A stretch of 64,000 bases of DNA from Cladosporium sp. IMV 00045 (taxonomy: Eukaryota > Ascomycota > Dothideomycetes > Cladosporiales > Cladosporiaceae). The stretch spans positions 1 to 64,000 of the forward strand of contig MSJI02000830.1 of the NCBI GenBank assembly GCA_001931905.2, written 5' to 3'. Within the stretch, counting starts at the first letter, position 1, and each line of letters begins with the position of its first letter. The position numbers and the translations under genes are program-made. Below are positions 43,975 through 54,104 of this stretch, one piece after another. The notes beneath the pieces are model-generated. The model saw only the letters and a program-made list of their open reading frames with translations. It ran no database searches and had not been told where the DNA came from.

Positions 43975-46326
43975 CTAAGAACCCCCCAAAAGCCCAAAAA
44001 GCAACCCCGTTCTCTTCCAATACTCGCCCGTGCTCTTCTCCAACCGCGATCGAGCCGCATCATCCAGACCGGCCGTCTCGCAGAGCGCCGTGGCGACGTC
44101 CCTCATCGAAGAAGAAGCATCCGTAGACCCTCCCCGCGTCGCGGCAGAGAAGACAGAAGAGAAGTACATGGCGTCGAAAGCGCGCTGGATGCGCTGGTTC
44201 GTGTCTTTGCTGCTTGAAGCCTTTCCCTCCTTCTTCTTCTCCGCGTCAGCGTCTGAGCCGTCTCCCTTCTCCCCATCCTCCTCCACCTCCCCCTGCTGCT
44301 TCTCACCGCCATCTCCAACTTCCTCACCAGGAAAACTCCTCCTCAAACCCTCCACCACCCCCTCAGCAACACACCCATGCACCGCCCTCACAGCAGCAGG
44401 ACTCCAAACATCCTCCCCGACGCCCGCCATACTTGCCTGCAGCGCGGTGAAAAAGCGAAACGCCGCCGTCGAAGTCTGCACGGGCAGAGCCGGCTCGCCC
44501 TCCCACAGGCTGACGGGGAGGAAAGTGCGTCGCTGGAGCGCGGCGAGGAAGTCCGCTGTGGGTTGGGCGCTGGCTTGCGATGCTAGCGCTGCGTGGAGGG
44601 TTGTGGCGAGAGCGGTGTGGTCGAAGGGATTCTCGGTGTTGGGGGCTGAGACGCGGTCTGCAAGGGCGCGGCGGCGGTGGTCGAGGTCGCGGAGGAGGCG
44701 GATGAGGAATGCTGCGTGCTGTGTTGAGGTGCTTTCCGCTGCTGTTGAGATTTTGGCGTAGGCTCTGGTGAAAGCTTGCGTGGTGGCGTGGCGCAGTTTG
44801 GTTTCGAGTTGGAGCGCGTCGGTGCGGTTGAGGGCTTCTTGCAGAGACGTGTCGCCTTCGTAGTCGAGGTCTTCGAAGTCGAAGTCTAGGTCGTCGTCCC
44901 ATTTGGTGGCGCGCATGACGGCTACGAAGGCCCAGTGGGAATTGAGTTGGGCGGTCCAGCGGTCGAGGGAGTCGTGTTCGCGCTTGACGGGTGGGTTGCG
45001 GCCGTGGCGGTGGGAGAGGATGGCGGAGCGGAAGGATAGGGCGCCTGCTTTCGTGTCGAGAGGCTGGGTGGCGAGAGACCAGGGAGATGTCTGAGTATTG
45101 GTATCGGAGAGGCTGCTTGGATCGTCGAGCAATTGCAGGGCGAAGTTGGAGAGGTCCGAACTGTACACTGCAAGCTCTTCCAGACGGTGTAGGAACACGT
45201 TTCGAAGGTCGTCGATCGATTGCGTGAAATCATGATTCCTCAACTTGCTGCTGACGGAGAGGAACTTGGACAAGACACTGCGCCGAGTAGACAGAACGAC
45301 CTGAGCATCTTGCTGGGATTGGAGACACTCGCCAAGAGCTTGCACAAATGCGGCTTGTGCCTGTTTTGCCCACGCATCCAGGCCTTTATTTGCGTCGGAA
45401 GAGGTCAACTGGTCGTTGCGTACCCAAGGCGTAAAGCTTCGGATGTCCGCGGGAATCCACTGACTGTACACATCCAGGTTTAGATCTTCACTGGATGTCA
45501 CTTGCTCGTCCTGCAGTAGAGGTGCTTTCGAGAGAAGGCCAAGGCCATCTGCAAGTCTCCTAGGAAAGAGATCGCGAGTGTCCAGCAGCGTTTTCCCGTA
45601 AAGATCCAGCATCGCAAGGATGCTCTCTTCGCTCGGCGTTTCGGCTTTGGACTCGATCTGCTCGAATCGGACCTGCAGAAAGTGTCTAAGGACGTCTTTA
45701 GGGGCCGAGCTTGTGATCATTGCATACGCACAGAGCGTGTTACTGAGAGCCGTGCGATCTCCAGTGGTGTGTGCCAGCGATCGCTCGATGTAAGAGAGTA
45801 GTCTCCTCCTCGTTGCCGTCAACTTCTTCTTCAGCTCTGCGAGGACCGGTGGAGCATTGTTGCTTTCTGAGACGCTTTTGTGTAGCAGTCTTGCAAAAAC
45901 CAACACCTTCGCTGCACCAAGCGCATTGCCTCCTCTCCTTATGATCCTCCCAACAGTCTCCAAAGCGCCTTTGAGCACCTTCACCCTCGCGACCGTCTCC
46001 AGCTTACGCTCATCATCTTGTCTGCCCACCTTCCGCAGTCTTGTGAGATTTTCTCTCCCCCTCTCGACAACCCTGTAATCACACTTCCGCCCGATCCCCG
46101 CCAGGTTGCCCTCGACCGACTCCATCTGGCCGTCCATTTCGATAATCCTCTCTGCCGTGCCTAGGAGATCTCTGTAACTTGTTCCCACGAGCGATCGCAA
46201 CTTGTTCTGATTCTCCGAGATCTGCGTCCGTAGTTGGCTCTCGAGTTTCCGCACCACGGGCAGTGGATGATCGAATGCTTCCTCCCATGATCGCAGGGTC
46301 GAAGGGGTTGGAGGGAGTGTTGCCAT
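43975..46326 (-). CDS. COG1: Conserved oligomeric Golgi complex subunit 1
   Basis: A 783-aa intronless protein. COG is the eight-subunit tether for retrograde intra-Golgi vesicles; Cog1 bridges the two lobes. The N-terminal Vps51/Cog1 region is clear: TLRSWEEAFDHPLPVVRKLE, then a helical LRTQISENQNKLRSLVGTSY and LLGTAERIIEMDGQMESVE. The remainder is long alpha-helical, with an acidic/Lys linker (KKKEGKASSSKD) near residue 710 before a final helical block. The ATG at 46326 is used; the frame upstream lacks ATG. Divergent from the SNRNP27-like gene with only 260 bp between starts. Confidence 0.88.
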   Translation of the reverse strand: MATLPPTPSTLRSWEEAFDHPLPVVRKLESQLRTQISENQNKLRSLVGTSYRDLLGTAERIIEMDGQMESVEGNLAGIGRKCDYRVVERGRENLTRLRKVGRQDDERKLETVARVKVLKGALETVGRIIRRGGNALGAAKVLVFARLLHKSVSESNNAPPVLAELKKKLTATRRRLLSYIERSLAHTTGDRTALSNTLCAYAMITSSAPKDVLRHFLQVRFEQIESKAETPSEESILAMLDLYGKTLLDTRDLFPRRLADGLGLLSKAPLLQDEQVTSSEDLNLDVYSQWIPADIRSFTPWVRNDQLTSSDANKGLDAWAKQAQAAFVQALGECLQSQQDAQVVLSTRRSVLSKFLSVSSKLRNHDFTQSIDDLRNVFLHRLEELAVYSSDLSNFALQLLDDPSSLSDTNTQTSPWSLATQPLDTKAGALSFRSAILSHRHGRNPPVKREHDSLDRWTAQLNSHWAFVAVMRATKWDDDLDFDFEDLDYEGDTSLQEALNRTDALQLETKLRHATTQAFTRAYAKISTAAESTSTQHAAFLIRLLRDLDHRRRALADRVSAPNTENPFDHTALATTLHAALASQASAQPTADFLAALQRRTFLPVSLWEGEPALPVQTSTAAFRFFTALQASMAGVGEDVWSPAAVRAVHGCVAEGVVEGLRRSFPGEEVGDGGEKQQGEVEEDGEKGDGSDADAEKKKEGKASSSKDTNQRIQRAFDAMYFSSVFSAATRGGSTDASSSMRDVATALCETAGLDDAARSRLEKSTGEYWKRTGLLFGLLGGS

Positions 46327-46586
46327 GTTGAGTCGATGTTGTTTTATCTTCAAGAGTTATTTGTCGTCTTATGCGGGCTCGTATCAGGCCACGATGTCGT
46401 ATTAGTCCATTGGAGATTTTCAGTGTTGACTTCTGGTAATGATGTTTGACATGTGAAAGTCCCAAAGGACAGGCGTTAAGGTGAAGCTCACAGCCCTAGC
46501 CTAAGCTCGATCTGGAGAACATCAACCTCAAACTTTCCAGTCGCAAGACACACTCGACCTTCACACCAACACAAACACAACGGACC
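46327..46586. promoter_or_regulatory. Short divergent promoter of COG1 and SNRNP27-like gene
   Basis: 260 bp must hold two promoters and leaders. The right end is CA-rich (CACCAACACAAACACAACGG) before the ATG. No factor site assigned. Confidence 0.5.
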
Positions 46587-47222
46587 ATGGATCGCAATCC
46601 CCGCAGAGACGACCGCGGAGGTCGTCGCGATGAGCCACGCATTCCAAAACCCAGAAATGGTGAGCGCAGAGCACCTCCCACAGCGAACGGCAGACCTTCT
46701 AACAGCCTTCTAGAACGCGAACGATCCCGCTCACCATATCGCGAGCGCCGCGACGACAGACGCCGCTCTCGCTCTCCTCCCAGAGGAGGCCGTAATGGCC
46801 CATCACAACGCTACGATCGAGACTACGACCGAGCCGGACCCCGCGGCCAACGTGACCGTCAATCTTCACACACACCCGAACCGTCGCGCGTGAGCGGCGG
46901 CCGCGGCGGCCCTCGTGGAGGGCACGATGCTCGCGCAAACGGATACGACGCTCGGTCAGGCAAGCAAGCCAACGGCGGCAAAGCGGAGACGAGCATGCGC
47001 GATGTGCAAATGGGCAATGGCCATGAGGATGAGGATTCCGAGGCGGAGATGGCGCGGGTGATGGGTTTCAAGGGCTTTCGGAGCACGAAGAACACCAAAG
47101 TGCCTGGGAACGACAAGAACTACGCCGTGAGCAAGGTCAAGAAGGCGGAGTACAGGCAGTACATGAACCGTGTTGGTGGTTTCAACAGGCCTTTGTCGCC
47201 GGGCAGAGGCGGCGGCCGGTAG
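46587..47222 (+). CDS. U4/U6.U5 tri-snRNP 27 kDa protein (SNRNP27-like)
   Basis: A 211-aa intronless protein. Residues 1-110 are Arg/Ser/Asp/Gly-rich with RS-type repeats (RERRDDRRRSRSPPRGG). The conserved C-terminal ~65 residues carry the family signature: ARVMGFKGFRSTKNTKVPGN followed by KVKKAEYRQYMNRVGGFNRPL. This domain is known from human SNRNP27 (27K), which helps set 5' splice-site use in the B-complex spliceosome. Starts ACCATGG. Convergent with BET1. Confidence 0.92.
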   Translation: MDRNPRRDDRGGRRDEPRIPKPRNGERRAPPTANGRPSNSLLERERSRSPYRERRDDRRRSRSPPRGGRNGPSQRYDRDYDRAGPRGQRDRQSSHTPEPSRVSGGRGGPRGGHDARANGYDARSGKQANGGKAETSMRDVQMGNGHEDEDSEAEMARVMGFKGFRSTKNTKVPGNDKNYAVSKVKKAEYRQYMNRVGGFNRPLSPGRGGGR

Positions 47223-47831
47223 GAGGGTTGAATGCAGCAATGAGGGGAGAGTTTTTGATATTATGGCACAGCGGCATAGCGAGGCGTTTCGGATCTGCTT
47301 AGGAAAAATGGGAGTACAGTGCGTATGATACCCAAGATGCTTGGATGAGGTGTTAGTGGTCCAATGAACTTTGAATTCCTTTACCTCCGTCGATACTCTG
47401 CTTGATGATGCCTTGAAGGACCTCACATTCATGGTACCGCAGATGTTGTTTTCGGTCGATTTGCGCTCGAAAGGCAGGCTGTGACAGCAGGGAGGGGTCC
47501 CCTACGCCGGGATATCGAGATGGCTAGGTCCAGCAGAGCGGTGTTTTATCTGACCAGAGATTTGTCATCTTTCAGCAACAATTGCTGGAACTTGTTCATG
47601 ACCAAAGTTGCGGTGTATGCCCTCACTTCTTGTATTCATATCTGGCCCTTTGACTTAGGTATGAAACAGACCAAGGTCATTACGAAGATGGACATCAACA
47701 TCCAGACCATGATTAGTGTAGAATCATGTATGATACACGTTACATTAGCTGTACAGCGTCTTTTTGAAATACCATTCCCATGCACCAAAACGCCATGCAA
47801 TGAAAAACTAACCCCATCCCAGCAGCACGCC
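47223..47831. other. Convergent 3' flanks, no gene seen
   Basis: About 610 bp between the SNRNP27-like and BET1 stop codons, AT-richer than both genes. Frames here lack coding character. Confidence 0.4.
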
Positions 47832-48579
47832 CTAAGTGAGTCGCACATACCAGAACAGCACGATCAAGAAAGCAAAGAACCCAACCCAAACCTTCCAGCC
47901 AACACCAGTTCGTTCCGCCATGCGCAGCATCCTATTCATCGTACCTCGTAGCCGGTTCCGTGTGCCCTCGAACTGATCGTTCATTTTCTCCGCCAGAGCG
48001 GTGGAGTCTCTGATTTCGCCGCCAATAGCATTCGTCAACTGTTGAGAAATAGTCCTGTCAGCTACCCATGCCTTGTATACAAGTAAACAAGCCGCCGTAA
48101 TCCACTAGGTGAAACTACTCACATCTTTCAACATTCTCACTTTCCCACTCAAAACGCCCACTTGGTCCTCATTCTGGCTCTCGAGCTCATCGAGCACCGC
48201 GTTCGAGTACTGTCCCTTCTTATTCGGCGTGGCAGATCTGAACCCTCCGTCTCCGCTCCCTCGCCCGCCAGCATCGCCATTGGCGCCGGGGTAAGCGCTG
48301 AAACCCGCGCCAGGAGGGTCGGCGCTCAGATGTGATTGCGAGTAGGATGCATAGGGCGAGCTGTTGGCGGCAGGACCGGCGGAGTAGGGAGTGTTGCGCG
48401 CCGCGGAGCGAGCGCCTGGGGCGGGCGATGAGGCGGACGACGATGGGCGGGAGCGGGATTGTGCGTCGTATGAGGAGAAGAGGGCGTTGCGCGCGTCGCG
48501 CTGGTGGAATCTACGGTGATGTTAGAGATGCTTGGCTAGCGGTCCATTGAGGGTATTTATTCAGATACCTTGACGCCAT
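47832..48579 (-). CDS. BET1: Qc-SNARE BET1 (3 exons, 11-nt first coding exon)
   Basis: Exons 48579-48569, 48510-48123 and 48038-47832 give 201 aa. Bet1 acts in ER-Golgi vesicle fusion with Sed5, Bos1 and Sec22. Residues 1-110 are a Ser/Pro/Gly-rich region after MASRFHQRDARNALFSSYD. The SNARE motif (YSNAVLDELESQNEDQVGVL, VRMLKDLTNAIGGEIRDS, MNDQFEGTRNRLRGTM) is interrupted exactly in phase by intron 2. A C-terminal anchor WVGFFAFLIVLFWYVRL follows, with only two residues after it. The first exon carries just three codons and two bases; missing it would hide the start. The 58-nt first intron uses GTATCT...TAG. Confidence 0.93.
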
Positions 48580-48920
48580 GTTGGCCCAGGACTCGAGGTG
48601 GAGTCGAGAGGTGACGTTTTGGGACGTTGTTGGAGGTTCGGGCTTTGTGCTTGTTGTAGCGAGCCGATTGTATGGGGTCTTTGTTGGTTTGCTTCGATTA
48701 TTGTTTGAGACTTAGGTTGAGCAAAGGAACTGTAAATATTCAAAAATACTTAATCGACGACAAAATTACAATATGGCATACGGCTGATATCAAGACACGT
48801 AGCAAATAACTAATAATAAGGTAGAATCGTGGCGTGCCCGCAGGCACCCGCTTACTGCAGCTCTGTGTGGTTCCCCCTATCAAACTCCTGATCTGCACCA
48901 GATGATCGCGCACTTTATCC

Positions 48921-50128
48921 TTACAAGGTGGCAGTGGGGAAGTAATACTGCTCCCAAAGGAAATCATAGTCCTCCACGAATGTACCCACCATGTCCAACA
49001 AAGGTTTACCCTTGAGCTTGCCCGCAAATCCAAGGATAGCACCACGAGTGACGTTCTCGTAGAAGGCACCGCGCATTCCCCACCATGCCATTCCCCAGCT
49101 GCGCTTCTTGAATTCGTCGCGTTCGAGCTGAGTGAGGCCTCTGGCGCCGCCAGGTCGTCTAGTCTCTAGGTCGCGCTTTGCGAGCTGTCGTGCACCATAC
49201 TCGATGGAAAGGCCGATGAGCCAAGGCCGCCAGTCTGCCTTGCCCTTGCCGTCTTGTCTCTGATTCCAGTATGCCATAGCTCCCGCATAGATGACTGGCC
49301 GCAGGATATAAAGAACCTCTGCAATCTCGCCGAGTCCCGCCGTTCGCTGGAGTAAAGCCTTGGGCGGTTTCACGTCGTCTGCGGTAAGCACCTTTGATAA
49401 GAGATATGATGAGATGTCTTCGGAGCTGGGAAGTGGTGGCAGGGTCAGGGACGTGCGAGGCATGGTCCACTTCTCCGAGCCAGCATGCGACACCTCTGAT
49501 GGCGGCGAGTGCAGCATATCTTCCTCGTCCAAAGCAGGCTTTTCCTCTTGTAGCTCCCTCTCCGGTAATGGTGGATTCAGCAGCGGCCTCGAGTTTGTCA
49601 AGCGCATCAAGATAAGCCTACAGATCGCCTTGACGGCCTCTAGTAGCACCACGACCCTCCATCTTGCCTTCTCTCCTCTCCTCTTCGCCATCATTTCGAG
49701 GAGTAGTTCGGTATATTGGACACATGATAGGGTAATGGCCGTGCGCTTATATGTCGAGCTTTTCTGGCAGTAGTATCGCGTGTATCTATTGTGCGGAGTT
49801 TGCGGTTTATTTCGCTGTGAATGTGAGGGTGCTCGAGACAAGAGGTCGTCGTGGTAGATTCCCAGCAGTTGTACGCCTGAGTTGAGTGATTCGGATGCGA
49901 TTTCTTGTTCTCTGAAGCGACCTGAACGTGCGTTAGTGCGAGAAATCGAGCCACCAGATGTTCAGGAGACATACCAGGAATAATGTAGGTCAACGAGCGC
50001 AGTGCACCTTCGACCTGGCCGACCGCGCCGGCATTCTTGGTGATGAACTCGCTGTACATGTCGAGCAGTTTGGGCGGTAGGGCGGCAGCATCTTTCGTAT
50101 GGCCCGCGGCCTGTTTCAGCCGGTTCAT
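48921..50128 (-). CDS. PEX16: Peroxin 16 (2 exons)
   Basis: Exon 1 50128-49975 and exon 2 49921-48921 give 384 aa. Pex16 helps insert peroxisomal membrane proteins and, in filamentous fungi, supports peroxisome formation; it is absent from budding yeast S. cerevisiae. Conserved segments are LLDMYSEFITKNAGAVGQVE, ALRSLTYIIPG, then GRFREQEIASESLNSGVQLL across the 53-nt intron, TLSCVQYTELLLEMMAKRRG, RWRVVVLLEAVKAICRL, VLYILRPVIYAGAMAYW and the C-terminal WEQYYFPTATL. An acidic/Ser linker separates the halves. The ATG at 50128 gives a 23-residue leader before the conserved core. Confidence 0.93.
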
Positions 50129-50638
50129 TGTGCCTGCTTCGACCAGACGAGAATCTTGGTCGTGTTGTCGTTGGTCGCAAGTCCTCTGGTACCTGTGTAG
50201 GAGTTGGTGATGCGCGACGATGATGCACGGGCTGCGAAGGGTGAGCCGAGGCGAGTTGAACAATTAGCGCGGCTGGGGGATTTGCTGACTCTATCTGGGG
50301 TCAGCGGCCGATGGCCAAGCGGACGTCAGAGATGATCTTCAAATACGTGGGTGCTAACATTGGATTATCTCAAAAAATCGTGACTATCAATGGTGGTGTT
50401 GTATCTTTACAAACGTTGATACCTGCTCAAACTAATTACAGTATTATACGTTGGTTGGTCGGTATCTTACGAGCCCTTGTAGAATATTCTTTCATGCGTG
50501 CTACACATCGTCCTTTGATCGCCCGGCTGAATGCGATGAAACTCAAGAGTAATATGCATTGACGGTGGAAGACGCAGCATAACAGAGGAGCATTTTTCCG
50601 GCCTTCGCGTATAGACATGGCATCTTCCATTTGATCAA
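50129..50638. other. Intergenic region with an AT-rich patch
   Basis: Between PEX16 start and the HD-gene stop. From about 50330 to 50560 the DNA is clearly AT-richer than neighbours and carries one 83-codon plus-strand frame. A tRNA box-A-like word (TGGCCAAGCGG) lies at about 50312-50322, but no box B follows. Origin unclear. Confidence 0.35.
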
Positions 50639-51425
50639 TCATGACAGACCGGCATTCTCTTCATCCCACCACCCCCTGAACTCTTTCAATCTCCGTGTTC
50701 GCTCCTCAGCCAACCGTCTACCAGTCTCAGTCTTCATCATGCCCTCAAGGTTCTCAAGCTTCTCGACGAAATGCTCAATACATCCGTGAAGACCCCTTCC
50801 AGAAGCCTTCGCGCCACCAAAAGCGAAACACCTCGCGATGCCGACCGCACCAATGGCGTCGAGACGATCAGCATCCTGCACAATACCGAGTTCGGGATGA
50901 GCATTCACCATGGCCTTGACGAGTTGCGGACGCTTGATCTCGCTAGAGAAAGAGACATGTTCCACAATGAGAGCAACTTTGCTCATGAGGCGTGGCGGAC
51001 AGCCGTTCTTTTGCAGCACTTGCGTGATCATGGTCTCGGCGACTTCTCCTGGTTGCAGGTACTTCTTGTCTCCAACATCGTGTAGCAGGGCAGCTAGTAC
51101 GACTGCTTGCTCGTCCAGTTGTTTCGAGCCATGTTCCAGCTCGCTTTCCAGAATCCGTTTGGCGAATGACAGAACGCGCAGTATGTGATTGAAGTCGTGA
51201 GACATGTCATACCGCGACATGTACTCTTCGACATAGCTGTAGACGCCCTTGTACAGAGTAGAGCTCTCGAATCCCTGGTTCTCGTCTGGCTTCACTCCCT
51301 CTTGTCTGTATTGCGATGTGATTAGATAGGCCTAAGAGCAGAAACCTACGAATAGACTAAGCGAGCACGCACGATTCAGCATGGCCATCGATGGCACGAA
51401 CATCAGAATTGTCAGGAACCGTCAT
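50639..51425 (-). CDS. HD-domain phosphohydrolase (2 exons)
   Basis: Exon 1 51425-51373 encodes MTVPDNSDVRAIDGHAE. A 67-nt intron (GTGCGT...ACAG) joins in phase (TC|A) to exon 2 51305-50639, giving 239 aa. The HD superfamily metal site is intact: DMSHDFNHILRVL (H54/H58), ALLHDVGDKK (H93-D94) and the downstream Asp in QDADRLDAIGAVG. The plan H...HD...D with the YedJ/YpgQ-like C-terminus (RCFAFGG, HFVEKLENLEGMM) suggests a nucleotide or phosphate-ester hydrolase; the substrate is not predictable. Exon 2 alone lacks an ATG, which led to the first exon. Divergent from RPN8, 276 bp. Confidence 0.85.
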
Positions 51426-51701
51426 ATTGGACAGCGTACGTTTGGTGTGGTTTGTAGATTGTGAGTCTGAAGGTTGCCTAAACGCGAATTAATTTATCGA
51501 AGTGAAAGCACCAACCACCTCGAACAGCGCGGCGAACCTCCCGCGCAGTCCATCAGCGTCACAGGCGAGCCACTTCGCTGGAGCTGTCGAGTGTGAACTG
51601 TCGCCATAACATCATCACCAAACTCAACATACACCACCCACGAGCGTCCATCGCATCTCTACAATACCCCAAGACCTGGACCATACTGCAAGTACACCAA
51701 G
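51426..51701. promoter_or_regulatory. Divergent promoter of HD hydrolase and RPN8
   Basis: 276 bp serve both genes. I looked for the yeast proteasome element GGTGGCAAA on both strands and did not see it. An AATTAATTTA AT-rich core lies at about 51487-51496, a possible nucleosome-free centre. Confidence 0.5.
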
Positions 51702-52942
51702 ATGCCGGCCACCACAGCGGAAACGCTGAGCATCGTCAACCGCACCGTCACCGTCGCGCCTCTCGTCCTTCTTTCCGCAGCAGATCATTACGGCCGTTCG
51801 GCAAAGGGCACCAAGAAGCGAGTGCTCGGTGTGCTCCTGGGACAGAACGATGGAAAGAGTGTGCGAGTATCCAACAGCTTTGCCAGTGCGTACACCCGCG
51901 GGATGGATATACAGAAAATAGAAACCATCGCATACTGACTGACGTCTTACTTGCAGTTCCCTTCGAGGAAGATGAGAAGGATCCATCTGTGTGGTTCATT
52001 GACCACAACTACATTGAAGGAATGAACGACATGTTCAAGAAGGTCAACGCAAGGGAGAAGCTGATCGGCTGGTATCACTCGGGTCCCAAGCTGCGCGCAA
52101 GCGATCTCGAGATCAACGAGCTGTTCAAACGATACACACCCAACCCGTTGCTCGCCATCATCGACGTGCACCCGCAGGATGTCGGCGTGCCGACCGACGC
52201 ATACTTCGCCGTGGAGGAGATCAAGGATGTGAGTTTGCGGACTTGGAACATTGCGAAAGATGAGCGCTAATACTTTATCCAGGATGGCACCACCACTTCG
52301 AAGACCTTCGTACACACCCCCAGCACAATCGAGGCGGAAGAGGCGGAAGAGATCGGTGTCGAGCACTTGCTACGAGACATTCGCGACGTGGCAGTCGGCA
52401 CGCTGTCTACACGGATAACCTCACAACTGCAATCCCTCCAAGGCCTGCACCTCAGATTACAAGACATCGGCAAGTACCTGCAGAAGGTGCTCGACGGCGA
52501 GCTTCCCGTCAACCACGCCATCCTCGGCAACCTGCAAGACGTCTTCAACCTGCTGCCCAACCTCAGCACTCCCAAGGCGGCCTCGAAAGACCTGGCCACG
52601 GTCAACGGACTGGTCAACGGAGGCGTCGGCATGTCCGGTGGTAGCTCGGAGAACACGGAGCTCTCGCACGCCATGAGCGTCAAGACCAACGACCAGCTCA
52701 TGTCCATCTACCTCTCCAGCTTAATACGCTCCATCACCGCTTTCCACGACCTGATCGACAACAAGATCCAGAACAAGCGACAAGCGGACAACGAGGATGC
52801 CAAGCAGGACGAGGAGAAGAAAGACAAGGAGATCAAGAAGGATGAGAAGCTGATGCTCAACGGATCCAACGAGAAGGCCGACGCCGGCGGCAAGGAGGGC
52901 AAGGCGAACGAGAAGGAGCAGAAGGATAGCAAGAAGGGCTGA
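51702..52942 (+). CDS. RPN8: 26S proteasome regulatory subunit RPN8 (3 exons)
   Basis: Exons 51702-51885, 51957-52228 and 52283-52942 give 371 aa. Rpn8 is the catalytically inactive MPN partner of Rpn11 in the proteasome lid. The MPN domain starts [30 protein letters not shown]; the metal-site region reads [15 protein letters not shown], without the HxH of the JAMM metalloprotease, as expected for Rpn8. [20 protein letters not shown] and [20 protein letters not shown] follow, then the helical C-terminal domain. The tail is an unusually long Lys/Glu/Asp-rich stretch of ~60 residues. Phases at both introns are consistent (A|TT; phase 0). Confidence 0.96.
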
Positions 52943-53351
52943 AGCTGAGGAAGAAAATAAAGCGGCCTAATTGCGGTAAAAAGGGATCATGAATAGACAT
53001 AGCACGGCGCATGGCGTCTTCGGAAGGGGGGAGCATCATGTACGTTGGCGAGGATGCGCGAAATCGCTCCCCAACTTGTGAGCGAGCAATAAAAGCGCAT
53101 GCTTTTCTCGAAGGGGACGAACAGCGTGCGTGTGTAGTTATATCATCAGCAAACGAGCAACTTTTAGAAGCATTCAAAGAGAACTTCGCTTGACAAAAGC
53201 GTGTCTGCTCGTTGCCTCATCCGTGGTCTACGAGAACCATGGCCATGCCTGCCCGTCTGAGCCTCAAATCGTACACTTCCTCACAGAATTTCCTAGACCA
53301 TGACCCGAAACCACTCCAGCCCTCGAAAATTCAACATCAACCTTCGAGATC

Positions 53352-54104
53352 TCAATCCCCCCACCCCGCCGCCCACCCCGCCACGTCCTCCCCCCTCCCC
53401 TCCCTCTCCCCAACCATCGCCTTAAACCCCCCTCCACCCCTTTCCGCAAGCACGCAAGCGAGCAAATGCTTGCAGACCGGCGGGTCCTTCTCGCGCGCTA
53501 GACCGCCGAAGAGCCAGCCGAAAAACTCTCGTGCGTCGGAGTCTGTGGTGGCCGTGGGGTTGTGTGTTGGTGATGATTCTGATGCTGATGGTGGCGGATT
53601 GGAAGGAGCAGCGGGGAAAGCGGCGAAGGTGAACGCGGGACAGGTGCATGTCCAGGCTTGGAGGTGGACGGCGTAGCTTGGTTGGTGGTGGCTGGTGGGG
53701 TCTGCTGCTGATGGGCGAGAGCGAGAGGAAGGGTGGTGGGGTTGGGCGGTGCGGACTTGGTAGGAGAGGGTTTTCTTGCGGGGTGGACGTGGCGTTGCGT
53801 CGTCGTGGTTTGTGTCTATTGTTGAGGTCAAGGGATCTTGTTCTGCTGGAGTTGGATCTGGTGGCGAGAGGACGAAGCGTGTGACGAGCCCGCGGTCTAG
53901 CAAATCGAGGGCGGGGAGGAGGTCGTTTGGGAAGAGGGTGTGGAGGGTCAGGATCGCGGATTTGGTGTTAGGGTCGGTAGCGTTGGAGAGGGGATTGGTG
54001 GTTTCGCTTGTTGCATCATTCTCTATGGATGTTGATGTGGCGATGGTGGTGATTAGGGATGTGAGTAGGTGTTTGGGTGATGGGAGAGTGAGGTCGCTAG
54101 ACAT
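53352..54104 (-). CDS. SWIM zinc-finger protein, SHU2/SWS1-like
   Basis: A 250-aa intronless protein. The SWIM signature is CTC (in QAWTCTCPAFTFAAFP) and CKH (in PPVCKHLLACVLAER), with VHLQAWTC before it. Sws1/Shu2 proteins combine this with Rad51-paralogue partners to promote recombination repair. The N-terminal region (LTLHTLFPNDLLPALDLLDR, LVTRFVL) fits the fungal Shu2 family. The two metal pairs are separated by 55 residues, containing a Ser/Pro/Thr insert and then EFFGWLFGGLAREKD. A second low-complexity insert lies between ~residues 85 and 145. The Gly-rich tail looks disordered. ATG 54104. Confidence 0.78.
   Translation of the reverse strand: MSSDLTLPSPKHLLTSLITTIATSTSIENDATSETTNPLSNATDPNTKSAILTLHTLFPNDLLPALDLLDRGLVTRFVLSPPDPTPAEQDPLTSTIDTNHDDATPRPPRKKTLSYQVRTAQPHHPSSRSRPSAADPTSHHQPSYAVHLQAWTCTCPAFTFAAFPAAPSNPPPSASESSPTHNPTATTDSDAREFFGWLFGGLAREKDPPVCKHLLACVLAERGGGGFKAMVGEREGRGEDVAGWAAGWGD

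Noticed and set aside
46327..46353. 9-codon extension of COG1
   Set aside because: Starts at TTG; conserved COG1 N-terminus begins right after the ATG at 46326.
50312..50322. tRNA gene at a box-A-like TGGCCAAGCGG
   Set aside because: No box B or matching acceptor and anticodon stems downstream.
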